Origin: a virus | Strand: one strand, 5' to 3' | IMG/VR virus record: IMGVR_UViG_3300011113_000653 | Coordinates: 1 to 41,691 of that record | Length of the DNA stretch: 41,691 nt | The notes under the pieces: generated by a model | The model's database searches: none | Seen by the model: the letters and a program-made list of their open reading frames with translations, nothing else | What the model was told of the DNA's origin: nothing | Program-made: the position numbers and the translations under genes | Shown here: positions 1 through 8,799 of the stretch, one piece after another | Position numbering within the stretch: the stretch's first letter is position 1 | How the letters are laid out: every line of letters starts with the position of its first letter

Positions 1-952
1 CAGAATACATCTCAACACCATCGCTTAAATTCAAAGAAGCATATACCTTTGATGACGATGAAATTGGTATAAATTTACCAATATAAATACCACCTCTAAA
101 TTCATCACCAACTTGTAAATTCAATAAATCAAAAGATGCTTCACTCATTGATTCTGGTTCGATTATTCTTCCTGTTTCAACTATTGGAACTTGTGGTGCA
201 TATAAAGTATCACAGAATATAGTATTATTCACTCCAAAATCAGGAGATACCCAATAACCATTACAATTGTGAAGCATTTCTAGGCTACACTCATATGTGT
301 ATCCATCTGTATTTTTAATTAAATTGAAGCACGCACCAATATCAAAGGTAGCGTATGATGATGATCCTGCAACAATTTCAGCAAATCTTGCCAATGGAAT
401 ATTATTTTGAGCGCATTCAACTTCAGAGCACAAAGAATTTGATGTATAAACTGGTGTATTTTTAAGAGTTCCATCTTCAAATGTAATACCTTTCAATGAG
501 CATTCTTTTTCACTACAAACATTTTCACACGTAATACCTATTGGAAATCCATTAGCATTGTATTCAAGATAACAACATGCTTTTGGAATACGAATATCTC
601 TTGTAACATTATTAGGATCTATTTTTGATAAATTACCACCAACTCTAAAACATTCACATTCTGTTACTGTTTTTGTTCCCCATGTAGGATTTTCATCTAA
701 TATTTCTGGATTCTCAATAACTTGTAATTTTTGTGATGTTGTTAAATATGAACATGCATAACATGTTTTCAACTCTCCTTGATTTGGACATGCAGCATCA
801 GTTCCAGCAATAAATGTTCCATTTTTTATAAAACACTCATAAAATGAAAGTGATTGACTTGTTCCATCAGTAAAACAACACGTACCGACTGCTTTTAGAT
901 CTGTGCCATAATTTACAACTGATTTTATTCTTGATCTAAATTGGGTGCTCAT
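1..952 (-). CDS. Cysteine-rich fibre-like protein, N-terminal part (runs off left edge)
   Basis: An open frame starts at the ATG at 952-950 and stays open to the left edge, giving about 317 residues with no stop. The start overlaps the stop of the upstream fibre gene as ATGA, the usual junction in this operon. The protein begins MSTQFRSRIKSVVNYGTD and has no collagen stem. It is rich in cysteine, with pairs and spacings like the modules of the next three genes (TCC, ACC, CECF). Near the left edge it carries GDEFRGGIYIG, which matches GDEYAGGIVVG of the fibre at 8796-11531, where that motif opens a DUF1566-like C-terminal domain. I infer a further virion surface protein of the same fibre group. 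Its C-terminal domain lies outside the window, so the assignment is by similarity only. Confidence 0.7.
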   Translation of the reverse strand, partial: MSTQFRSRIKSVVNYGTDLKAVGTCCFTDGTSQSLSFYECFIKNGTFIAGTDAACPNQGELKTCYACSYLTTSQKLQVIENPEILDENPTWGTKTVTECECFRVGGNLSKIDPNNVTRDIRIPKACCYLEYNANGFPIGITCENVCSEKECSLKGITFEDGTLKNTPVYTSNSLCSEVECAQNNIPLARFAEIVAGSSSYATFDIGACFNLIKNTDGYTYECSLEMLHNCNGYWVSPDFGVNNTIFCDTLYAPQVPIVETGRIIEPESMSEASFDLLNLQVGDEFRGGIYIGKFIPISSSSKVYASLNLSDGVEMYS

Positions 953-3900
953 GTAGCTCCTCCATCACAATCCTCGTAATTATTTACGTTTTCTACTTGA
1001 GAATCCATTGGTATACAAATATAAGTGATATCATCGATATACAATTTTTTATTTAATATAGGAGATATTCCAACAAAATTTGAATTACAATCAAATGGTG
1101 TATTAATAACAAAATTTTGATCTGTTGAATCATAAAATCTTCCAAGTACATTTGAAACATTTGCATTGTTATCTTCAAGACCATGTTTTTCAATTATTTT
1201 ATTAATTATAGGAAGTAATTTAACGGGATCTAGATATGATTGAATAGTTTCACCTGGATTAGGTACAAGGCATCCTTCTATGTAATCAGATAAATATCTC
1301 CAACTTGGTGGCCAAGTATTATTAAATACATTAAAAGTATCATAATAATTACAAAGTGTATCAACATAAAGTGCAGGAAAATCATATGGGGGAGATAATT
1401 TAAAATCTTTGGGATATATTTTTTTAATAACTCTATTATCTAAATATTCTCCATTAGTAAATTCACATTTTCTTTGTATATCAAAAACTCTAGTATCTGG
1501 AAAATTTGGGTATAAATATCTTTCTGAATCTCGGGGTCTTGCTTGAGCAATACCCCCACAGCCCCCATCCGCAACAGAAGTCAATACTCCAGATCCCTTT
1601 ACGTATATTCCATATGAAAATCTAAATTTATCACACTCAATATCATCAAATTTAGATATTATGCCTTCAATTAAAAATTCTCTATTAGTCTGACATCTTC
1701 CGACCACACAATTATCATCAGTTGATGAAGGGCAACATGCACAACATGGATCAGTATTTGAGCCACCTGGACCACCAGTTTGATTAATACCACCATCGCC
1801 ACCTTCATCTTGAGGGCAGTCAATATTACAATTATAATTTTTTGATGTACTTTTATATTTAAATATTATTGCATCACCTGAACATGAAATATCAGGGATA
1901 AAATTACACAATGTACAATCAGATGATGTTGATTGGAATCTACATTCTCCATTAGGAATATTAAATCTGATATTTATTTCAGGTTTTGTTTCTGATGACA
2001 TAGTATTATCAATATTATGATTTGATACATCAGTAAACACCACTAATCTTAAAGTATCATTTGTATGTAATAATCGCCCATTAAAATCATCCTGATCACC
2101 ATCCCCTAAGCCTGGACTACTTGGATTATCTCCTGGATCTATAGTTTTAATATATTTGGATATATTTGGTATATTTACACATACGTTAAATACAACCTTA
2201 CCATTAATTAATACATTTGATGCCGATGTTTTTGCGTATGGGTAAGTAGCAATAGTAGTTGAATTGGGTCTTCCATCATATGGATCAGATAATGCTTTTG
2301 AGTGATAATTTTTAAACTTTGTAGTTATTGAATTAGGAATAATACAATTTTTAGTAGCATCATATGAATCATCTAATACAACATCATCAAGATATTTGTG
2401 ATAATAATCAGTGCCTGTAATTTTAGTTTTTTGAACTTCTATAGCACCACTATCGTAAATAATTGCTTCTGGATATGTTTTCTTTATATTTGCTATTAAT
2501 ATTTTGGGTGGATTAGTTCCTATTCCATCATCTTCGAACGTATATCCTGGATTTTCTAAATCAACAGTCCATGGATGGCCTGTAAATGCAATAGAATTAT
2601 TTAATGTAGTAGTTGGTATTCCATCTATCTCTTCGTTAAAATCTAAAAAATTACTCTCATTATTAGAACCATTAAATCTAAAAGTATTTGCAAAATTTAA
2701 AGATTTTTTACTTAAATGCTTATAAAAAATATTTGAATATATTCCTCCAAACGTATTACCTTGTTCTGAAGTTATACTACCACTAGAAACTTGCATATTT
2801 ATTTTTTTATATCCAGGAGTATAATAACCACAAAGAAAACCATTATAGGTCAAAGTAGTATTATTATATAAAATATCATAACTATAATATCCTACGGATG
2901 ATGAACTGGTCAACCACTGTGGGTTTTTATTATCTAATAATGTTCTTAAATCACTAGATGGTTGATACTTTAATGAAGTTCTCATAATACCTGTTTGTTC
3001 ATTTGGATCTGTATAATCATAAAGAGTCCAATTACCTGAAGATATTTGAGTTTGATCATATGCATGACATGCCTGAAATACACTACCATTTTTTCCTGAA
3101 ATTGATAATATTGGTCTGGTAGTTTCATTTGTGTAAAGCATAGGCATATATAGTTTTATACCAAAACTACCATTATCATACATTGCATATATGTTTTGAT
3201 TAGTAGATGCATCAGCAAATGCGGCGAATGTGTACCCATATGATGGTAAATATTCTGTTCCCATCATATGTAAACCAAACTTAGTTAAATGAAGATCATA
3301 ATTTTCATTTGTTTCAACACTAGACGGAATACTACCACTATTAAATATTGAAGGATAATTAAATCTTACCAATCCATACAAAGGATTATTCAATGTTCTT
3401 CTGAGTTTATATGTTCCTGGTAAAAAAACTTTATTACCTGCTGCCGTTTTAATTATTATATCACCATTTTCAAAATTAGTATCTCTACCATTTTGTATTC
3501 CTTGATAATTAGGTGTTCTATTTTCTTTTAAATTAGAATTAACAACTCTATTATCTAAAAATTCATATTGATTGTCCAATGAATCTTTAAATTTTAATAA
3601 AGCGGCATAATTATGTGAAAAAAACTTTGGAAAACCAGTTCTTAATAAATAAATTCTAAAAGATTTTAAAAGATCAGGATCTACATCAATTGTCATACAA
3701 AATCTAGCATTATCATCGCTAATAGATATTGAACTACCATTTGTAGTATGATATGAAGTTTTAGGAATATAAAAATCTTTTACTGCAATTGGGCTTCTAA
3801 AAATATATTTATTGACAGAACCATTTTTCCAATCAGATGAATCAGTATTTTCTATAATAGCAAAATTATTAATACCTGGTGATAAAATACTTTGATTGCT

Positions 3901-5820
3901 ATACGTTGTGGGAGATGATGTGTGATTCTTTCCTGTTCCGCTTGCAGAACTTGAACCTGGTGTTGCGTTATATGGAGTATTGAATTTTATATATGTATTT
4001 GCAGGTAATACCTCATTTAAAAAATCATCACAAATTATTGGTTCGACAGAAGTATCACATTCACTGGGGGGATTATTACAATTTTGGATAGAACAATTAA
4101 CATTAGAACACGAATTACCCTGATTTTGTCCATTTAAATTAGTACAAATTACAGGAGTAGTATCTAAACATGTAGTCATACCATTATTGCAATAACAGCA
4201 GGCAATAGTTTCAGTATCACATGAATTTGGTTGACATGATCCTCCTATCCATTTTCCAGTACATTGGCTTTGATATTTTTGTGAACAAGTTCCACCATCA
4301 CAACATGCACCAACTTCTTCATTAATATCAAAACATTCACAATTTATTTCTTCACAAGCGAATCCTTCACCCATGTAAATACCAACAACAGCATCACACT
4401 CTGCTTTTGTTAATTCTCTACAACCTGTGCTTGTACAACAAGGACCGATTCCTATATTCTGTTCACAACATTTTGCATCAACACAGGTTTTATCAAAAGC
4501 AACACCACCTAAATGTTCGCATAATAATTTTGTATAGTCTTCACCTAAACATACTCCATCTTTACAACATGATACCAATCCATCTTGTTCACAATTATTT
4601 GGACATAATCTTGTTCCAAAATTTGTGCTATTTGGATCATTATTATATGCCCCACATGTTAAACCAAGAAAAAATCTACCACCAAATGCTTCACATTCAG
4701 ATGGATTTGAATTTTCGATACACTTTCCATTTGAACAACAAATTCCTACAGTACCACATGCAGTATCGCATGATTTGAGAGGAGAAAATGTTCCTGCTAA
4801 AGAATCACATGTTTCTTTAGATGTATAATCTAAACATTTAATTGAAAAATCTACTCCCTGATAGCAACATGATCCCAGTGTATTTGATATTGTACATGTC
4901 CCTGTAGAAACATCAAAACCTCTCGCAGCAACTGTTGCTAACCATGTCTCTCCTTGATCGGTAGAAATTAAATTAATTACGCTCTTGCCACATGTTAAAT
5001 AATTTTCTGCTTCTTCAAAATATATGTTAGATGGGAAATGCCATATATTTTCACTTTCAGGTATAATAGTAAGTGATATAGATTCATTTTTTCTAAAAGT
5101 ACCAGTGATTCCAGCTATTCCAATTGGTGTACTTAGATAAAAAACGCCAGCTTCATCAGCATTTAAATAAATTGGATTTTCATTTTTAAATATAGGACCA
5201 ATATAATTTATCTTTGCAGAAGCATTAAGTTTTGCTCTTCCATTTCCAGAACCAACGTCATCATATACTAATGTTCCATTATAATATATGCCATCATCAT
5301 AACTTACACCAACTGATGTGCTTGATATTTTAAAATTTTCTTTTAAGTATATGAGTGTTCTTGACTGAAGAGTAGCAATATCTTTTTGTGAATTTTGTTC
5401 AGATAAATTTGTGTGAATATAGATATAATCATTATCTTCTGTCAAATATAATGATCCAGAAGCAGACAAACCTTTTACATATAAAGTTTTAGTTGAATCG
5501 TCGTATGACGAAATGATTGAACCATAATCATGTAATATTTCATTATCATTTAATTCAAAACTTGAAGTTATGCCAGAAATAAAGAATTCACTCGTAGCAC
5601 CTCTAAAATTACCAAAAACTTCTTTTGTTGTACCATCAGATAACGTAAAAATAATTTTATCGGGAGATGGTAATATTGTTGTTATATATCGACCATAATC
5701 ACCAGTTGGTCCTGTTGGTCCAGTATTACCAGTATTACCTGTTTCTCCGGTAGGACCAATAGGTCCAGATGGTCCCTGTGGCCCCAGAATAACGAATGAT
5801 CCTATAGTGCTATTTGCCAT
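949..5820 (-). CDS. Giant fibre-like protein: collagen-like stem plus cysteine-module array
   Basis: This 1623-residue protein is probably a tail or virion fibre. Residues about 13-42 are collagen-like Gly-X-Y repeats (GPQGPSGPIGPTG and on), a common trimerising stem in phage fibres. Residues about 318-590 hold seven or more modules of the type CC-x-x-G-x-C...C...GG...C...C, rich in paired cysteines and presumably disulfide-bonded outside the cell. A long beta-rich, Tyr/Asn/Ser-rich region follows, then a second cysteine cluster near residues 1365-1430. I recognise no enzymatic domain. It is the longest gene in the window and sits near the distal end of the baseplate operon, where adhesins are expected. 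The start ATG at 5820 follows a TATAAATT box by 9 nt. Its role as a receptor-binding fibre is inferred from architecture and position. Confidence 0.8.
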   Translation of the reverse strand: MANSTIGSFVILGPQGPSGPIGPTGETGNTGNTGPTGPTGDYGRYITTILPSPDKIIFTLSDGTTKEVFGNFRGATSEFFISGITSSFELNDNEILHDYGSIISSYDDSTKTLYVKGLSASGSLYLTEDNDYIYIHTNLSEQNSQKDIATLQSRTLIYLKENFKISSTSVGVSYDDGIYYNGTLVYDDVGSGNGRAKLNASAKINYIGPIFKNENPIYLNADEAGVFYLSTPIGIAGITGTFRKNESISLTIIPESENIWHFPSNIYFEEAENYLTCGKSVINLISTDQGETWLATVAARGFDVSTGTCTISNTLGSCCYQGVDFSIKCLDYTSKETCDSLAGTFSPLKSCDTACGTVGICCSNGKCIENSNPSECEAFGGRFFLGLTCGAYNNDPNSTNFGTRLCPNNCEQDGLVSCCKDGVCLGEDYTKLLCEHLGGVAFDKTCVDAKCCEQNIGIGPCCTSTGCRELTKAECDAVVGIYMGEGFACEEINCECFDINEEVGACCDGGTCSQKYQSQCTGKWIGGSCQPNSCDTETIACCYCNNGMTTCLDTTPVICTNLNGQNQGNSCSNVNCSIQNCNNPPSECDTSVEPIICDDFLNEVLPANTYIKFNTPYNATPGSSSASGTGKNHTSSPTTYSNQSILSPGINNFAIIENTDSSDWKNGSVNKYIFRSPIAVKDFYIPKTSYHTTNGSSISISDDNARFCMTIDVDPDLLKSFRIYLLRTGFPKFFSHNYAALLKFKDSLDNQYEFLDNRVVNSNLKENRTPNYQGIQNGRDTNFENGDIIIKTAAGNKVFLPGTYKLRRTLNNPLYGLVRFNYPSIFNSGSIPSSVETNENYDLHLTKFGLHMMGTEYLPSYGYTFAAFADASTNQNIYAMYDNGSFGIKLYMPMLYTNETTRPILSISGKNGSVFQACHAYDQTQISSGNWTLYDYTDPNEQTGIMRTSLKYQPSSDLRTLLDNKNPQWLTSSSSVGYYSYDILYNNTTLTYNGFLCGYYTPGYKKINMQVSSGSITSEQGNTFGGIYSNIFYKHLSKKSLNFANTFRFNGSNNESNFLDFNEEIDGIPTTTLNNSIAFTGHPWTVDLENPGYTFEDDGIGTNPPKILIANIKKTYPEAIIYDSGAIEVQKTKITGTDYYHKYLDDVVLDDSYDATKNCIIPNSITTKFKNYHSKALSDPYDGRPNSTTIATYPYAKTSASNVLINGKVVFNVCVNIPNISKYIKTIDPGDNPSSPGLGDGDQDDFNGRLLHTNDTLRLVVFTDVSNHNIDNTMSSETKPEINIRFNIPNGECRFQSTSSDCTLCNFIPDISCSGDAIIFKYKSTSKNYNCNIDCPQDEGGDGGINQTGGPGGSNTDPCCACCPSSTDDNCVVGRCQTNREFLIEGIISKFDDIECDKFRFSYGIYVKGSGVLTSVADGGCGGIAQARPRDSERYLYPNFPDTRVFDIQRKCEFTNGEYLDNRVIKKIYPKDFKLSPPYDFPALYVDTLCNYYDTFNVFNNTWPPSWRYLSDYIEGCLVPNPGETIQSYLDPVKLLPIINKIIEKHGLEDNNANVSNVLGRFYDSTDQNFVINTPFDCNSNFVGISPILNKKLYIDDITYICIPMDSQVENVNNYEDCDGGAT

Positions 5821-5829
5821 AATTTATCC

Positions 5830-5837
5830 AATTTATA
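5830..5837 (-). promoter_or_regulatory. Possible late promoter box TATAAATT
   Basis: On the minus strand TATAAATT (7 of 8 with the T4 late box TATAAATA) lies 9 nt upstream of the ATG at 5820, in the 24-nt gap between two fibre genes. Such octamers also arise by chance in DNA this AT-rich, so position is the main support. Confidence 0.35.
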
Positions 5838-5844
5838 TTATTTA

Positions 5845-8799
5845 TTAACAACCATCCTGACATGATAAACAAGTAGCATATGGATCATTTGAAGATGTAA
5901 AGCTACTATAAGCATTTATAATAGAGTATTCAGAACACTCGCTCTTTATAATTGGTATTCTTCGAACTGGTCGTAATACTGCGTTATTTTGATTTCTCTT
6001 TTTAGATTCCATAAATCCATCATCAAAATTCTGAACTAACATGTTTTCACCAGCACAAACATTCATACTTAAATTGTAGAGATTCTTATCAGTTTCATTA
6101 AAATCATTCTTAGTAAATCTAAATTTACTATTGAATGTACCTGATGGTGTTTCAAAAATATTATATAAGGATGAATCTTGACTGTTATTGTTATTCCAAC
6201 TATGTAAAACACACATACTTGTTGAACTCCAATAGTTCAATTCTAAATCAAGTGGTTCATCACCATTAATTAAAAGTGAGCTATTCAAATCATTACGATT
6301 AGCATAAATGTAATTTAATTCAATAATACTTGGAATGTACCAATCAGTATATCCGTTTATGCCTGTTTGATTAATAATTGATATTTGTTTAGTGCATGAA
6401 TCTGTAGGATTATTATTATCCCACATTATTGCATATTTTTCTTTAAATTCATTTAAATTATTTTCAATTAATGATTCGTTTGTTGTAGCAGTCCAGTTTG
6501 ATTTTCCATTCAATGAACCATCATAGAAACAAAATCTATCGAACGCCAAATCATCAGAATCACTATTTGTTCTATACCAGAAATATGTATTTTCTTTTGA
6601 TGTTTCATCATGCATTCTGGTAGTCAATAATCCATCCAATGGACAAGTACTAATTGGTTCTAAATTATAATTTGACAAACCCTTGACTCTACCTTCAGAC
6701 ATACCCCATTTAAGTAATTTACTTCCATTATCTAATTCTATATCATCTGGTGCTATAATCAATGCCCATAATAATGGTATTCCATTTGAAGCATAAAATT
6801 GTTGTGCCATAGATCTATAAAGATCGGTATTTCCAACACCCAGTGATTCAGAAAGTAAAACTGAATCTAAATCCGAGTTTGCATACGATAATTGTGAAGC
6901 ATTAGCATTACCCTCAAACATAACAGGATCTGACCATGATGCTTCATCTTCTGATGAAGTAGTGTTTCTAACAAATCCATCATATGTTTGCATGACGTAA
7001 GGAGTTCCACCTTTGAATAAACACCCAGTATCTTTGGATTGTTGTGGTAATACGATAGGATGAGTTCTAGCAAAATATTTTATATTTAATTTAGAAGCAG
7101 GAAGATCTGTGGAACCAAATGTTATACCAGAATTTCCAAAACAGTTTTTATATTTGTATCCTAAGAAATTATTTACAAAACCTCTAGGATGATATCTACA
7201 TCCTAGCATTTGACCTTCAGCTATGAGTGGATTTTTAAATGTATCAGTACATGGTGAAGGTTCACCAATGATACCAACTAAATATCCACCAGCAACTTTT
7301 GTTCCTATATCAAAACACGGAATATTTATTGTGCTTCTACATGATGTAGAACCCATAAAATATTGAAATGAAACTGAATTAAAACAACATTGACCTGATA
7401 TTATTCCTGGACCAAGAAACACACCACCCTCTTGAGCACAGTCTTCTGCATATTTAATGGTGATTTGATTATCTATACAACAACCACCTTTAGATGTTTC
7501 TTTACATTGTGTATCACAATCACCTTGACATTGTTGTCCTTCAAAAAATACTGAATTGCTTATAGATGCACATTCAAAATTTGTAAAATTATTAAAACAT
7601 TTTCCATTTACACAACATTTTCCAGTTTTAAATTCTATAGGGCATGATGATGGGCATGTAAAATATGCTTCACTACCCTCATTATTATTACAAATTTTAT
7701 TTGGATAAAATATACCACCATACTTTAGGCACATTTGTTGTGATGTATTAACACATTTGTCGTTCAAACAACAAGCACCTTCAGAAAAACAATCTCCATT
7801 AATAACTCTGCTTGCACAAGATGTAGTATTAAAACTACCACCCATATCAATACAATATTGACGATTTACATAGTCAATACATTTAATATCACCAGCTGTT
7901 TCATTTAACTCACACAAACAACATGATCCTACATCATTTGCAGTAATTACTTGTGGAGTAAATGAATATCCTTTATTAAAAGTGTTTGTTAAAAATTTTA
8001 TATCAAGATTAGTTGCACCACTTGAGCCAACATATAATGTTTGATCAAGTTTAATTTCTTTATTTACATCAAAATCAACTTGATATCTTGAAAAGTTAGG
8101 ATTAATTTTATATTCATTAGTGAATGCAAAGAATGGAACAGAAATACCAGTTGCTCCCGAAAATCCACTTATATTTTGAGAAAATGATAATAAAGAAGAA
8201 ACATAATTTTTATTATTATGTACTGCATGTCTTTCAGAAGATAATGGTAAATCAAGCATAGAAATACCATCATTCCAATAACTATATTCTATACCTTTTG
8301 CTTTAGTAGAAGTATATGCATATAGTATATTACCAGTATCACCAAGAGAATATATTCCAAATGTAGGTGCAGTGATGTAAATATTATTTGTATCTTCAGT
8401 AAAGTTAAAATAATCTAAACCAAACTGAATTTTTTGTAATTGTCCAGTTTCACCTTTATAAATTTTTTGTATATTTAATAAAGCATCATTTGGAATTTCA
8501 TGTCTTATTACCGAGACACCATTCGTAGTAGTCCCTTTTAATAAGGCATATTGATTTGCATAAGCTGATGTTCTTCCTTGTATATTTAAAGATACACTTG
8601 ATGTTCCACCAATAAAAATAGTAATGAACTTATTGGTAGTAGAAGTAAACCCCGTAATTCCAAGGCCACTTGCACCTGTTGGTCCAAATAAGAGTGGTCC
8701 AGTTGGGCCAGATGGACCTGTTGGTCCAGTGGCTCCTGTAGGTCCAGTTGGCCCAGAGATATTATCATAAAAAGTAAAGAATGAACTTCCTATAATCAT
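5845..8799 (-). CDS. Fibre-like protein: collagen stem, cysteine modules, DUF1566-like tip
   Basis: This is a second member of the fibre family, 984 residues from the ATG at 8799. I prefer that start over 8823 because it makes the ATGA overlap typical here and because the N-terminus MIIGSSFF then matches MSIIGSSNIF of the next gene. Residues about 16-45 are Gly-Pro-Thr collagen-like repeats. Cysteine modules (GSCCLC, GACCLNDKC, GKCCVNGKC, GGCCIDNQ) occupy roughly 285-500. The C-terminal 350 or so residues resemble a DUF1566/C-type-lectin-like domain: WYIPSIIELNYIY, NYWSSTS and LRPVRRIP occur in the order usual for that family. A receptor-binding tip is a reasonable inference; the ligand is unknown. 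Confidence 0.8.
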   Translation of the reverse strand: MIIGSSFFTFYDNISGPTGPTGATGPTGPSGPTGPLLFGPTGASGLGITGFTSTTNKFITIFIGGTSSVSLNIQGRTSAYANQYALLKGTTTNGVSVIRHEIPNDALLNIQKIYKGETGQLQKIQFGLDYFNFTEDTNNIYITAPTFGIYSLGDTGNILYAYTSTKAKGIEYSYWNDGISMLDLPLSSERHAVHNNKNYVSSLLSFSQNISGFSGATGISVPFFAFTNEYKINPNFSRYQVDFDVNKEIKLDQTLYVGSSGATNLDIKFLTNTFNKGYSFTPQVITANDVGSCCLCELNETAGDIKCIDYVNRQYCIDMGGSFNTTSCASRVINGDCFSEGACCLNDKCVNTSQQMCLKYGGIFYPNKICNNNEGSEAYFTCPSSCPIEFKTGKCCVNGKCFNNFTNFECASISNSVFFEGQQCQGDCDTQCKETSKGGCCIDNQITIKYAEDCAQEGGVFLGPGIISGQCCFNSVSFQYFMGSTSCRSTINIPCFDIGTKVAGGYLVGIIGEPSPCTDTFKNPLIAEGQMLGCRYHPRGFVNNFLGYKYKNCFGNSGITFGSTDLPASKLNIKYFARTHPIVLPQQSKDTGCLFKGGTPYVMQTYDGFVRNTTSSEDEASWSDPVMFEGNANASQLSYANSDLDSVLLSESLGVGNTDLYRSMAQQFYASNGIPLLWALIIAPDDIELDNGSKLLKWGMSEGRVKGLSNYNLEPISTCPLDGLLTTRMHDETSKENTYFWYRTNSDSDDLAFDRFCFYDGSLNGKSNWTATTNESLIENNLNEFKEKYAIMWDNNNPTDSCTKQISIINQTGINGYTDWYIPSIIELNYIYANRNDLNSSLLINGDEPLDLELNYWSSTSMCVLHSWNNNNSQDSSLYNIFETPSGTFNSKFRFTKNDFNETDKNLYNLSMNVCAGENMLVQNFDDGFMESKKRNQNNAVLRPVRRIPIIKSECSEYSIINAYSSFTSSNDPYATCLSCQDGC

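Noticed and set aside
1511-1518. Perfect TATAAATA on the plus strand inside the giant fibre gene (also 22408-22415 inside the hub gene)
   Set aside because: Both are antisense to long genes with no plus-strand gene downstream; chance occurrences are expected at this AT content, which is a caution for weaker boxes too.
4407-4828. Two plus-strand frames (123 and 67 codons) opposite the cysteine modules
   Set aside because: Their odd composition reflects the complement of repeated Cys/Gly codons; there is no start signal and the opposing gene is continuous.
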